Source: Streptosporangiaceae bacterium (GTDB lineage Bacteria > Actinomycetota > Actinomycetes > Streptosporangiales > Streptosporangiaceae). Taken from it: DNA of 49,973 bases. This document shows positions 33,898 to 41,743 of this stretch, piece by piece. A program made the position numbers and the translations under genes. The stretch is taken from the NCBI GenBank assembly GCA_025934375.1, contig JAICYD010000042.1, positions 1 through 49,973 on the forward strand. The letters are read 5' to 3'. The notes below the pieces were generated by a model that made no database searches, was not told the origin of the DNA, and saw only the letters and a program-made list of their open reading frames with translations. Position 1 is the stretch's first letter. The number at the start of each line of letters is the position of its first letter.

Positions 33898-34430
33898 GTG
33901 CCAAGCAGGTCAATGAGGTCGTCCGCGTGCTCTTCCTCGTCGGCGAGGATGTCCTCAAGGAGCCGGCGCGTGGTGGGGTCGTCGTTGCCGATCCAGCGGA
34001 TCATCTCCTGGTAGGTGGTGATCACGATCCGCTCGGCGGTGAGGTTGTCGCGGAGCATTCCCTCCAGGTCCTCATCAGCGAACGTCTCGTAGGTGGTGTG
34101 CGCCCGCCCGGCGACCGTGGCCGGGTCGAAGTCCGGGTCGCCGCCGAGCTGGCTGATCCGCTCGGCGGCCCGCATCGCGTGGCCGCGCTCGGACTCGGCG
34201 TGCTCGGTGAACTCGGCGGAGACCTGGGCACGGCTGAGCCCGGTGGCGGAGATCGCATGCCGGGTGTAGCGCATCCAGCACACGATCTCGGTGGCCAGGA
34301 CCTCGTTGAGTACGGCGACGACCTCCTTGGGGTCCTTGCCGTACGAGCCGGTGACCGGCCCCTGTTCCATCTTCTGCCGCGCCCGCTCGCGGATCGCGGC
34401 GATGTCGGTGGTGAAGCTGCCAGCTGGCAT
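33894..34430 (-). CDS. Bacterioferritin/ferritin-like iron-storage or Dps-like protein
   Basis: A 178-residue four-helix protein from ATG 34430 with AGGGGATC upstream. Metal-site carboxylates and histidine appear in ELATEIVCWMRYTRHA-like LNEVLATEIVCWMRY, AEFTEHAESERGHAMRAAERI, NLTAERIVITTYQEMI and DILADEEEHADDLIDLL, the ExxH/ExxxH spacing of the bacterioferritin group. It should oxidise and store iron and protect against peroxide. It has a GTGT-N15-GGGTAG promoter and probably leads the five-gene transcript running to 30841. Confidence 0.88.
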   Translation of the reverse strand: MPAGSFTTDIAAIRERARQKMEQGPVTGSYGKDPKEVVAVLNEVLATEIVCWMRYTRHAISATGLSRAQVSAEFTEHAESERGHAMRAAERISQLGGDPDFDPATVAGRAHTTYETFADEDLEGMLRDNLTAERIVITTYQEMIRWIGNDDPTTRRLLEDILADEEEHADDLIDLLGT

Positions 34431-34470
34431 GGTAGATCCCCTTAAGTGAACCGGTTGCAGGGCACTTCCG

Positions 34471-34495
34471 CTACCCGTGGCGTAACCCCTCACAC
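34471..34495 (-). promoter_or_regulatory. SigB/SigF-type promoter for the bacterioferritin operon
   Basis: On the minus strand GTGT (34495-34492), 15 bases, GGGTAG (34476-34471). The start of transcription would be about 34 bases before the ATG, leaving room for the ribosome site. Confidence 0.5.
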
Positions 34496-34513
34496 GCCGG
34501 GCCGCCCGCGGCC

Positions 34514-34873
34514 TTAGCGCTTGCGGTCCTTGCCGCCCTTGGCCAGGTCGCGCCAGCTGGATTCGGATACCTCGACGTCGTAGCGCTTGGCGGCGGCCAG
34601 GATTCGCTTCCAGGCCTGGTCCCGCTCGGCGTCGGTGACGTCTTCGACCTGGTTGAAGCGGGCGATCGCGTTGCGGACGTGCCGCGCGTCGGTCAGCGGC
34701 TCCTTGCGCTCCTTCGGGAAGGCGAACTCCTTGTCCTTCAGGTCGTCCTTCTCGGCGGTGCTCATGCCCTGGCTCTGCCGCGGGACGTTCTTGCCCTGCG
34801 CCCGGGCGCTTTGCGCCTGCCGGGCCTTGACGATGTTGCGCCGGGATGCTTCCTTCTGCCGCTCGGTAGCCAT
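34514..34873 (-). CDS. DUF6582-like small charged protein
   Basis: A 119-residue, highly charged protein with no membrane segment. An N-terminal basic helix (MATERQKEASRRNIVKARQAQSARAQGK) is followed by LKDKEFAFPKERKEPLTDARHVRNAIARFNQVEDVTDAERDQAWKRILAAAKRYDVEV. This last block is the core of the DUF6582 family, seen in actinobacteria and some phage-related proteins. The function is unknown. A GCAT-N15-GGGTAG promoter and a GGGAAGGGAG ribosome site precede it, which suggests a general-stress protein. Confidence 0.78.
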   Translation of the reverse strand: MATERQKEASRRNIVKARQAQSARAQGKNVPRQSQGMSTAEKDDLKDKEFAFPKERKEPLTDARHVRNAIARFNQVEDVTDAERDQAWKRILAAAKRYDVEVSESSWRDLAKGGKDRKR

Positions 34874-34917
34874 GACGGCTCCCTTCCCCGTTGCCTTGTT
34901 CCTGTTATGCCGGGCGG

Positions 34918-34942
34918 CTACCCAGCCGCGGCATTCCCATGC
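34918..34942 (-). promoter_or_regulatory. SigB/SigF-type promoter for the DUF6582 gene
   Basis: On the minus strand GCAT (34942-34939), 15 bases, GGGTAG (34923-34918). A second GGGTAG at 34949-34944 lacks a fitting -35. Confidence 0.5.
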
Positions 34943-35026
34943 GCTACCCGCGTTGCCAGTGGCGCCCAGGTCGATGAGCGCTCGGCCGATGTCCGGGCGG
35001 TGGGACGCGGGCAGTCCGGCCGGCCG

Positions 35027-35359
35027 CTACCCGGCCTGCTGGCTGGCAACCAGCTGGGCGGCAACTTCGCGCAGCTTGACGTTGGTGTTCTGCGACCGGC
35101 GGGACAGCTCGGCGAACGCCCGGTCCGCGGTCATCCCGGTCTGGGCGATGAGCACGCCGATGGCCTGGTCGATGATCGCCCGGGAATCCATGACGACCTG
35201 GTCGACGCTGCCCTGCAGCACCTGGCCGAGATCCTCGTGGCTCGCCAGGACGTCGGCCAGGTCGGCCAGGTGGCCGGTGACCTCATCCAGCCGCCTCAGG
35301 ACCTCGGGGTCCCTCGTGTCATCAGTCACGGGCAGTCCGGCCGCGCGGGGAGGCGTCAT
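35027..35359 (-). CDS. ANTAR-domain protein (short form)
   Basis: A 110-residue protein whose C-terminal 60 residues form an ANTAR RNA-binding domain: SRAIIDQAIGVLIAQTGMTADRAFAELSRRSQNTNVKLREVAAQLV. ANTAR proteins bind dual hexaloop RNA and prevent termination. The N-terminal part is only a helix (LDEVTGHLADLADVLASHEDL), without a GAF or receiver sensor. The ATG at 35359 overlaps the end of the sigma-factor gene; a GTG at 35329 is an alternative start. No ANTAR target hairpins were recognised nearby. Confidence 0.82.
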   Translation of the reverse strand: MTPPRAAGLPVTDDTRDPEVLRRLDEVTGHLADLADVLASHEDLGQVLQGSVDQVVMDSRAIIDQAIGVLIAQTGMTADRAFAELSRRSQNTNVKLREVAAQLVASQQAG

Positions 35360-35813
35360 CGGGGCCTAGGAGCAGCTCCCGGAGCCGGGCCAGTGCCCGG
35401 GCTTGCAGCCGGGAGACGTGCATCTGGGAGATGCCCAGCCGGGCGGCGATCTGCTCCTGGGTGAGGTTCCCGTAGTAGCGCATGATCAGGATGCGCTGCT
35501 CCCGGCGGGGCAGCTGCTCCCAGTGGCTGGCGATGGCTTCCATGTCGACCGCTTGCGCGACATCGGGATCGTCGGCGCCGAGCATGTCGATCAGCTCAGC
35601 GGGATCGTCGCCGCCGGACAGCGGGGCATCCAGGGACAGGGCGCTGAACGCGCCGGCGGCCTGCCGGGCCTCGCGCAGTTCCTCTATGGTGACGCCGAGC
35701 CGCCCGGCCAGGTCGGCGTCGTCCGGCAGCCGTCCCAGCTCGTGGGTGAGATCCTCGGCGGCGTCGCGCAGCTCCAGCAGCAGCTCCTGGCACCCAAAGC
35801 GAACAGTGAGCAT
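35322..35813 (-). CDS. Sigma-70 factor lacking region 2 (SigB/SigF/SigG-like regions 3-4)
   Basis: A 163-residue protein from ATG 35813. It opens with TVRFGCQELLLELRDAAEDLTHELGRLPDDADLAGRLGV, the sigma-3 region that in full SigF-type factors follows directly after region 2.4. Sigma-4 follows: LPRREQRILIMRYYGNLTQEQIAARLGISQMHVSRLQARALARL. Region 2, which binds the -10 element and core, is absent. The gene upstream is an intact AraC regulator ending 20 bases away, so region 2 is not hidden by a frameshift. It is a fragment, or a split-sigma or antagonist-type protein. Confidence 0.8.
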   Translation of the reverse strand: MLTVRFGCQELLLELRDAAEDLTHELGRLPDDADLAGRLGVTIEELREARQAAGAFSALSLDAPLSGGDDPAELIDMLGADDPDVAQAVDMEAIASHWEQLPRREQRILIMRYYGNLTQEQIAARLGISQMHVSRLQARALARLRELLLGPDDASPRGRTARD

Positions 35814-35833
35814 CGTCGTGGCGGGCGCGGTGC

Positions 35834-36784
35834 CTAGCACTGGCGCAGGGTGTGGCTCGGGGCGACGCCGTAGGCCTGCAGGTACCGGGCGGCGAACCGG
35901 CTGGAGCTGGTGAAGCCCCACCGGTAGGCGATGGCGGTGACCGTCTGAGTGCCGGGGTCGGCGATGGCGAGGTCCTGGCGGGCGTGCTCGAGACGGACCT
36001 GGCGCAGGTACCCCAGCGGGGTGGTGTCCATGTGCCGCTGGAAGGCGACCTGGACGGCGCGCACGGTGACGTGGGCGGCGTCGGCGATGTCGGCGACGGT
36101 GATGTCCCGGCGGGCGTTCTCGTCGATGAACGTGACCGCCCGCCGGAGGGTGGGCGGGGAGCCGTCCCGCCGATCCTCGGCTGAGGTGTCGGTGAACGCG
36201 TTGTTGGGGAAGGTGGCCAGCGCGGTGGCGACCAGGAGCCGGGACGCGGTGGCGGCGACCAGCGGCTGCCCGTTCGCCTCGGGCCGCGTGAGCACCGTGT
36301 CGCGGACGTAAGCGTAGGTGGCCTGCCATTGCCGAGCCGCCCGCGGCGAGACGGGGTCGCTCCTGGTGAACTGGACGGGTTGCCCGGTCCGGCTGGGAGC
36401 GGCGCTGGCCAGACGGCCGGGCAGCGCCGGGTCGATGACCGCCAGGTCTATGTCGGTGTCAGCTGACCGGGCCGCGTAGGGGTGCCCGGGCGAGACGGCG
36501 AGGAAGACATCCCCGGGCTGGTAGAGCCGCTCGCCGCCGTCGACGTGGTAGGCGAGCCGGCCGGACCGCAGATGCCCGATGAGCAGGACGTCGAGCCGGG
36601 TTCCGGTGGTGTCGAAGCTCATCGCGAAGCTGTTGTGGTCGAACCGGACAGACGGGCTGAGCGCCGCCTGCGCCAGGCGCACCGCGCCATGCTGCCCGCG
36701 GCCGTCGATCTTCAGGCTGCCGTAGCTGCTGCTGAGGATGTGCGCGGCGTACTCAATGTCCGTCGTCTCGAAAACCGTGCCCAT
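35834..36784 (-). CDS. AraC-family transcription regulator
   Basis: A 316-residue protein. The N-terminal region (DVLLIGHLRSGRLAYHVDGGERLYQPGDVFLAVSPGHPYAA) is a cupin-like sensing domain of the AraC-binding-like type. The C-terminal 100 residues carry two helix-turn-helix motifs: ITVADIADAAHVTVRAVQVAFQRHMDTTPLGYLRQVRLEHARQDL and VTAIAYRWGFTSSSRFAARYLQAYGVAPSHTLRQ. The inducer is unknown. It is followed in the same direction by the truncated sigma gene (20 bases) and the ANTAR gene, so these three regulators are probably co-transcribed. Confidence 0.9.
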   Translation of the reverse strand: MGTVFETTDIEYAAHILSSSYGSLKIDGRGQHGAVRLAQAALSPSVRFDHNSFAMSFDTTGTRLDVLLIGHLRSGRLAYHVDGGERLYQPGDVFLAVSPGHPYAARSADTDIDLAVIDPALPGRLASAAPSRTGQPVQFTRSDPVSPRAARQWQATYAYVRDTVLTRPEANGQPLVAATASRLLVATALATFPNNAFTDTSAEDRRDGSPPTLRRAVTFIDENARRDITVADIADAAHVTVRAVQVAFQRHMDTTPLGYLRQVRLEHARQDLAIADPGTQTVTAIAYRWGFTSSSRFAARYLQAYGVAPSHTLRQC

Positions 36785-36866
36785 CCCGATGCGGGACCTC
36801 CTTCCCCCGTACGGCCCAAGGTTCCCGCAAGAAGCAGCCCTAACCCTTTAAGCCGTCAACCTGAAG

Positions 36867-36891
36867 GAATACGTGGGCGCGTCCGGGGTAG
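36867..36891 (+). promoter_or_regulatory. SigB/SigF-type promoter for the small hydrophobic protein
   Basis: GAAT (36867-36870), 15 bases, GGGTAG (36886-36891), identical in both elements to the promoter at 507-531. An imperfect inverted repeat at 36883-36924 overlaps it. Confidence 0.5.
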
Positions 36892-36949
36892 CCGAGCGGT
36901 CCGAAATGCTGTCGGCAACCCCGGCAGCGGTACCGGAAGGAAAGACCTG

Positions 36950-37117
36950 ATGGGGATCATCCTGCTCGTCCTATTGCTCGCCCTTATCCTCGGCGGGCTT
37001 GGCTTCGCCGTCCACGTCCTGTGGTGGATCGCGCTCGTAGTCCTCGTGATCTGGCTGGTCGGCTTCGTCGTTCGCGTCGGCGAGGGTTCCTCACGCCGAC
37101 GCTGGTACCGATGGTGA
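36950..37117 (+). CDS. Small hydrophobic membrane protein (55 aa)
   Basis: ATG at 36950 follows a GGAAGGAAAG ribosome site. The product has two adjacent hydrophobic segments, IILLVLLLALILGGLGFAV and VLWWIALVVLVIWLVGFVV, joined by HV, and a basic, Trp-containing tail (SSRRRWYRW). It belongs to the widespread class of short hydrophobic stress proteins (lmo0937-like in appearance). Function is unknown. It is expressed from a GAAT-N15-GGGTAG promoter and is convergent with the CDF gene, only one base apart. Confidence 0.75.
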   Translation: MGIILLVLLLALILGGLGFAVHVLWWIALVVLVIWLVGFVVRVGEGSSRRRWYRW

Positions 37118-37118
37118 C

Positions 37119-38087
37119 CTAGCCCTGACCCAGCGGTGGGCCCCCCGTGCGCGATGGCGTCGCCCGGGGGGCCTGCGTTGGGTCGATGAACACGTGGGAC
37201 TGCAGCGGGAGCTTTTCCGCCAGCCTCCGGTCGATCTCGTCGGCGAGGTCTTCCGTCTGATCGGCGCCGAGATCGTCGTCGAGGGCGACCCGCGCGGCGA
37301 TGATGATCGCGTCGGGGCCCATGTGCATGGTGCGCAGTTCCAGAAGGGCGCCCACGCCCGGCCGGGACTCGATTTCCTCCCGGATCGCCTGCTCTACCTC
37401 GGTGCTGGCCGCCCGGCCGATGAGCAACTCCTTGCTGTCCATGCCGAGCTTGACGGCGACCACGACCAGCAGCACGCCGATGGCGATGGAGGCCCCGCCG
37501 TCCCAGACCGGGGAGCCGGTCAGCTGGCGCAGCCCGACGCCCAGGCCGGCGATCACCAGGCCCACCATCGCGGCGCTGTCCTCGAACAGGGCCACCTTGA
37601 CCGTGATGTCGGGGCTGGTCTCCACGTGGTGGAGCACTTCCTCATGGCTCCGCCGGGCTTCGCCGCGAACCTGCCACAAGGCGCGGGCGAAGGAGGTTCC
37701 TTCGGCCACGAACGCGATCGCCAGGGCCCCGTAGGCGATCAGGGGGCTTTCGCTCTGGGTGCGGGTCAGCGCCAGTATCCCCTCGAAGACCGAGAACCCC
37801 GCGCCGGCGATGAAGATGCCGAACGCCGCCAGTAGTGACCAGAAGTACCGTTCCTGCCCATGGCCAAACGGATGGTCGCGACTGGCCGGCCGGTTCGCCT
37901 GGCGCAGCGATGCCAGTAGGAATACCTGGTCAAGGGTGTCGGCGGCGGAATGGGCGGACTCGGCGAGCATGGCGCTGGACCCACTCAAGATCCCGGCTAC
38001 CAGCTTGGCCAGGCCGACGAGGAGGTTCGCGACGCCGGCGATGATGACGGTCCGCCGGGTGGCTTCCGATCCGTTACGGCTACTCAC
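37119..38087 (-). CDS. Cation diffusion facilitator family transporter
   Basis: A 322-residue CDF transporter counting from GTG 38087; the frame extends a further 11 codons to a TTG. Six membrane segments are visible. The metal site motifs are SAMLAESAHSAADTLDQVFLL in TM2 (the HSxxD form) and LFEDSAAMVGLVIAGLG in TM5. The C-terminal metallochaperone-like domain (about residues 215-305) is present, with HMGPDAIIIAARVALDDDL. It should export Zn2+, Fe2+, Mn2+ or a similar ion in exchange for protons. The HPFGHGQERYFW loop is typical of the FieF-like group. Confidence 0.88.
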   Translation of the reverse strand: MSSRNGSEATRRTVIIAGVANLLVGLAKLVAGILSGSSAMLAESAHSAADTLDQVFLLASLRQANRPASRDHPFGHGQERYFWSLLAAFGIFIAGAGFSVFEGILALTRTQSESPLIAYGALAIAFVAEGTSFARALWQVRGEARRSHEEVLHHVETSPDITVKVALFEDSAAMVGLVIAGLGVGLRQLTGSPVWDGGASIAIGVLLVVVAVKLGMDSKELLIGRAASTEVEQAIREEIESRPGVGALLELRTMHMGPDAIIIAARVALDDDLGADQTEDLADEIDRRLAEKLPLQSHVFIDPTQAPRATPSRTGGPPLGQG

Positions 38088-38469
38088 CGGAGCACAACTT
38101 GCCCGGGCGCGCGCCGCCAAACCGGACTTGCCCGCCAGCTTGCCTGGGCATAAGCCGCGAACGGCTCAAACTGGAGCGCCGATGGCCGGCCGGCGCCCCG
38201 CTTCGCTTTAGAGGCATTGCGGCGGGCCAGGCTTCGTTTCCTGGGTTTACGGCGTTCCCGGGGCCTGTCACCCTGTAGTCGTGCGGGCCGGGCTGGCGCG
38301 GCGGTGCCGGTCCCGCCCGCCCGCCAAGCCTCAATCAGCATGCGGGCGGGAGCATCGGCCCATCACAATGAAGGTGAGGCACGGAGTCAGGCAGCGGCTC
38401 CTGCGTCCACGGGACAGGGGTGTGCGCTATGCGTCTTGAGCTATCCGCCAGCAGTGGTGACGGCGGGCC
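38088..38469. other. Divergent intergenic region, no gene seen
   Basis: This 382-base spacer separates the CDF and STAS genes. Open frames inside are short and antisense to one another. No GGGTAG-type promoter was found. It presumably holds both promoters. Confidence 0.35.
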
Positions 38470-38847
38470 ATGAGCCTGCTCGAAATAGTCGTGGCGGCTG
38501 GGGATGGCGGCCCCGTGGTGGCGCTGTCCGGCGAGGCCGACGTGACCACCGTCCCGGAGCTGACCGCCGCCCTGACCGCTCAGATCGCCGACGGGGTGCG
38601 GCACCTGACCGTGGACCTGTCCGGGCTGACGTTCGCGGACTCAGCCTCGGTCAGCGTCTTCATATCGGCCAGCCACATCCTGCGGGCCGGCGGTGGGACG
38701 CTCGTCTTGTGCCGCCCGCAGCCGCCCGTGGCCCGGATGCTGAGCGTGCTCGGCGTGGACCAGGTAATCCCGGTCCACGGCGAGGCCCCTGGTTCTTTAG
38801 ACCGGCGTCGAGTAACCGCCAGGCGCCGGGGTAACGGCGGTGAATGA
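38470..38847 (+). CDS. STAS-domain anti-sigma factor antagonist
   Basis: A 125-residue protein with a STAS fold at residues 3-100. The phosphorylation-site region reads VDLSGLTFADSASVSVFISASHIL, matching the D-L-S-G-x-x-F-x-D-S pattern of SpoIIAA/RsbV proteins. The conserved VVALSGEADVTTVPEL opens the domain. Such proteins release a sigma factor by binding its anti-sigma kinase. The C-terminal 25 residues are basic and atypical. It could belong to the pathway controlling the GGGTAG promoters, but no anti-sigma factor is adjacent. It overlaps the next gene by four bases. Confidence 0.85.
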   Translation: MSLLEIVVAAGDGGPVVALSGEADVTTVPELTAALTAQIADGVRHLTVDLSGLTFADSASVSVFISASHILRAGGGTLVLCRPQPPVARMLSVLGVDQVIPVHGEAPGSLDRRRVTARRRGNGGE

Positions 38848-39797
38848 CTCGTTACGGATACTTCCTGTCGTCGGAGGAATACACGCCGGCCAGCCTGATC
38901 AGGCAGGCCGCCCTGGCCGAGCAGGCCGGATTCGACGCGCTGTGGATTTCCGACCACTTCCATCCGTGGCTCGATGAGCAAGGGCAATCCAGCTTCGTCT
39001 GGGCGGTCATCGGCGCGATCTCGCAGGTGGCCAGCCTGCCGGTCACCACCGCCGTGACCTGCCCCACGACGCGGATTCACCCGGCCATCGTCGCGCAGGC
39101 CGCGGCGACCGCCAGCCTGCTGACCGAGGGACGGTTCACCCTCGGGGTAGGCACCGGCGAGGCCCTCAACGAGCACGTGACCGGCGCGAAGTGGCCCGCG
39201 GCGACCGAGCGCCGGCAGATGCTGGAAGAGGCTGTCACGATCATCGCCAGGCTGCTCACCGGGGAGCAGCTCACCCATCACGGCCGGCACTACGACGTCG
39301 ACACCGCCCGGCTGTATTCGGTGCCCGAGGTCCCGCCGCCCATCTACGTATCGGGCTTCGGGGAGAAGTCCGCGCGGCGGGCCGCGCGGATCGGCGATGG
39401 CTTCATCTGCATGGGACCCCAGCGCGACCTGATCAAGCTCTACCGGGACGAGGGCGGTGGCGACCGGCCGGTCCAGGGCGGGATCAAGGGCTGCTGGGCG
39501 CCCGACGCCGATCAGGCGCGCAAGGCCATGCACCGGATCTGGCCCAGCGACGCCATCCCGGGGGAGGCGGCGCAACTGCTCCCGCTGCCGCGGCACTTTG
39601 AGCAGCTCGCCCAGGTAGTCACCGAGGACATGATCTCCGCCCCCTGCGGGCCGGACCCCGAGCCTTACGTCGCGGCCATCAAGGCCTACGAGGACGCGGG
39701 CTTCGACGAGGTGTACCTGGGCCAGGTCGGCGGCCAGCTGGAAGGGGCATTCGAGTTCTTCGCCACCCAGGTGCTGCCGCGCGTACGCCAGGGCTGA
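38844..39797 (+). CDS. F420-dependent luciferase-like oxidoreductase (G6PD-like TIGR03557-type)
   Basis: A 317-residue TIM-barrel flavin/F420 enzyme. It opens YGYFLSSEEYTPASLIRQAALAEQAGFDALWISDHFHPW, with the DHFHPW motif of F420-dependent glucose-6-phosphate dehydrogenase-like proteins. ATASLLTEGRFTLGVGTGEALNEH and IYVSGFGEKSARRAARIGDGFI are further family blocks. The cofactor should be deazaflavin F420, consistent with an actinobacterial host. The substrate is not predictable. Its start overlaps the STAS stop (ATGA), an unusual coupling of a regulator with an oxidoreductase. Confidence 0.87.
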   Translation: MTRYGYFLSSEEYTPASLIRQAALAEQAGFDALWISDHFHPWLDEQGQSSFVWAVIGAISQVASLPVTTAVTCPTTRIHPAIVAQAAATASLLTEGRFTLGVGTGEALNEHVTGAKWPAATERRQMLEEAVTIIARLLTGEQLTHHGRHYDVDTARLYSVPEVPPPIYVSGFGEKSARRAARIGDGFICMGPQRDLIKLYRDEGGGDRPVQGGIKGCWAPDADQARKAMHRIWPSDAIPGEAAQLLPLPRHFEQLAQVVTEDMISAPCGPDPEPYVAAIKAYEDAGFDEVYLGQVGGQLEGAFEFFATQVLPRVRQG

Positions 39798-39845
39798 CGC
39801 CCGGGCAGACGGCAAGTCTCCGTCGGAGCGCCACGACGACACGCC

Positions 39846-39888
39846 GGTTTATATATCGTGCCGCGATGGTTTATATGTCGTGCCGCGA
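39846..39888. promoter_or_regulatory. Tandem LldR/FadR-type operators before the pox-dld operon
   Basis: Two 21-bp copies, GGTTTATAT[A/G] followed by TCGTGCCGCGA, stand at 39846-39866 and 39868-39888 with one mismatch and a 22-bp period (two helical turns). The core TCGTGCCGCGA differs from the lctP dyad core TCGTGCCACGA by one base, and from TNGTNNNACNA by one position. The AT-rich TTTATAT beside each core may supply the -10. The distance to the ATG is about 55 bases. Confidence 0.65.
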
Positions 39889-39941
39889 GGTAGCGGGGGA
39901 CATGACCGCGAAAATGCAGCAAGCACAAGGGGGTACAGGTC

Positions 39942-41741
39942 ATGGCTCAGACGGCTGACTTCGTCTTGGAGCGGCTGCGCGAGTGGGGCGTGCACCGGAT
40001 TTTCGGCTATCCGGGTGACGGCATCAACGGGATGCTCGGCGCGTTCGGCCGTGCGGGCGGGGACCCGGAGTTCATCCAGCCGCGGCATGAGGAGATGGCC
40101 GCTTTCATGGCGTGCGCGCACGCGAAGTTCACCGGCGAGGTCGGCTGCTGCATGGCGACGTCCGGCCCGGGCGCGATCCACCTGCTCAACGGGCTGTATG
40201 ACGCGAAGCTGGATCACCAGCCGGTCGTCGCGGTGATCGGACAGCAGAAGCGGATCTCCCTCGGAGCGCTGTACCAGCAGGAAGTGCACCTGAGCCAGCT
40301 CTTCGCGGACGTGTCGGAGTTCTGCGAGGTCGTCATGCACCCCGCGCAGGTCCGCCACGTCATCGACCGGGCGTTCAAGACCGCGCTGACCCACCGGGGC
40401 GTGACCACGGTCATCATCCCCGAGGACGTGCAAGAAGAGCAGGCGCAACCATCGCCGCCAAAGATGCACGGCGCGGTGTTCTCCTCCGTGGGGTGGAGCA
40501 GGCCGCGGGTCCTGCCCAACGAGGCGGAGCTGGCGAAGGCGGCCGAGATCCTCAACGAAGGCGACAAGGTGGCCATCCTCGTCGGCCAGGGGGCCGCCGG
40601 GGCGCGGGCGGAGCTGGTCGAGGTCGCCGAGCTGCTGGGCGCCGGCGTCGCGAAGACGCTGCTCGGCCGCGACGTACTCCCGGACGGGCTGCCGTTCGTC
40701 ACCGGCCCGATCGGGCTTCTGGGCTCGATGCCGAGCGATGAGATGGTGATGAACTGCGACACCTTCCTCATGGTGGGCACCAGCTTCCCGTACGCGGAGT
40801 GGCTGCCAGACGAGGGCAGCGCGCGGGCCGTGGAGATCGACATCGACGGGTCCATGATCGGGATGCGCTACCCGGTGGAGGCCAACCTGGTCGGCGACGC
40901 CCAGGAGACGCTGAAGCTGCTGATCCCGAAGCTGCGCCGTAAGGAAGACCGGTCGTGGCGGGACGGGATCGAGAAGAACGTCCGCACCTGGAACCGCATC
41001 ATGGCCGACCGGGCCGGCCAGTCGTTCGGCGGACTGGTCAACCCGCAGGCAGTGGCGGCCGAGCTGTCGCCGCGGATACCCGACGGCGCGATCTTGACCA
41101 CCGACTCCGGGTCCGGGACGAACTGGTGGGCGCGGCACCTGAGCATCCGCGAGGGAATGCAGGCCTCGCTATCGGGCACGCTGGCCACCATGGGGCCGGG
41201 GGTGCCGTACGCGATCGCGGCCCGGTTCGCCTACCCCGACCGCCCGGTGATCGCCTTCGAGGGCGACGGCGCGTTCCAGATGAACCGCATGCACGAGATG
41301 ATCACCGTCAAGCGGTACCTGGACCGGCTGGGCGGCCCGGCGCCGTTCATCTTCTGCGTGTTCAACAACCAGGACCTCAACCAGGTCACCTGGGAGCAGC
41401 GCGCCGAGGCTGGCGACCCGAAGTTCCCCGGCTCCCAGGACATCCCCGACGTGCCGTACCACAAGTACGCCGAGCTGCTCGGCCTGCGCGGCATCTACTG
41501 CGACAAGCCGGACCAGGTGGGCGCGGCGTGGGATGCGGCGCTGGCCAGCGACCGCCCGGTCGTCTTGGAGTTCAAGACCGACCCTGACGTGCCGCCGCTG
41601 CCGCCGCACATCATGAAGGAGCAGGCCAAGAAGTCGATCAAGGCGGAGTTGCGCGAGCCGGAAAAAGCTGGCCTGGCCCGCCACGGCTTCCGGCAGAAGA
41701 TGGCCGAGTACTACGAGAAGCTCCCGGGACGGGACAAGTAG
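39942..41741 (+). CDS. Thiamine-diphosphate enzyme, pyruvate:quinone oxidoreductase (PoxB)-like
   Basis: A 599-residue ThDP enzyme of the acetolactate synthase/pyruvate oxidase fold. The catalytic-glutamate block RHEEMAAFMACAHAKFTGEVG is at residues 48-68. A central FAD/NAD-type domain follows, and the ThDP/Mg site is FEGDGAFQMNRMHEMI with FNNQDLNQVTWEQ. The order and C-terminal extension (HIMKEQAKKSIKAELREPEKAG) match PoxB-like enzymes that oxidise pyruvate to acetate and CO2 and pass electrons to quinone. The ATG at 39942 follows GGGGGTACAGGT. It is two bases from the dehydrogenase gene, together forming a lactate-to-acetate unit. Confidence 0.85.
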   Translation: MAQTADFVLERLREWGVHRIFGYPGDGINGMLGAFGRAGGDPEFIQPRHEEMAAFMACAHAKFTGEVGCCMATSGPGAIHLLNGLYDAKLDHQPVVAVIGQQKRISLGALYQQEVHLSQLFADVSEFCEVVMHPAQVRHVIDRAFKTALTHRGVTTVIIPEDVQEEQAQPSPPKMHGAVFSSVGWSRPRVLPNEAELAKAAEILNEGDKVAILVGQGAAGARAELVEVAELLGAGVAKTLLGRDVLPDGLPFVTGPIGLLGSMPSDEMVMNCDTFLMVGTSFPYAEWLPDEGSARAVEIDIDGSMIGMRYPVEANLVGDAQETLKLLIPKLRRKEDRSWRDGIEKNVRTWNRIMADRAGQSFGGLVNPQAVAAELSPRIPDGAILTTDSGSGTNWWARHLSIREGMQASLSGTLATMGPGVPYAIAARFAYPDRPVIAFEGDGAFQMNRMHEMITVKRYLDRLGGPAPFIFCVFNNQDLNQVTWEQRAEAGDPKFPGSQDIPDVPYHKYAELLGLRGIYCDKPDQVGAAWDAALASDRPVVLEFKTDPDVPPLPPHIMKEQAKKSIKAELREPEKAGLARHGFRQKMAEYYEKLPGRDK

Positions 41742-41743
41742 CC

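Noticed and set aside
36883..36924. tRNA-like D-arm wording and nested inverted repeat (CCGGGG/CCCCGG, GCCGA/TCGGC)
   Set aside because: No T-arm, anticodon arm or acceptor stem can be completed; the hairpin overlaps a better-supported promoter and would be only partly transcribed.
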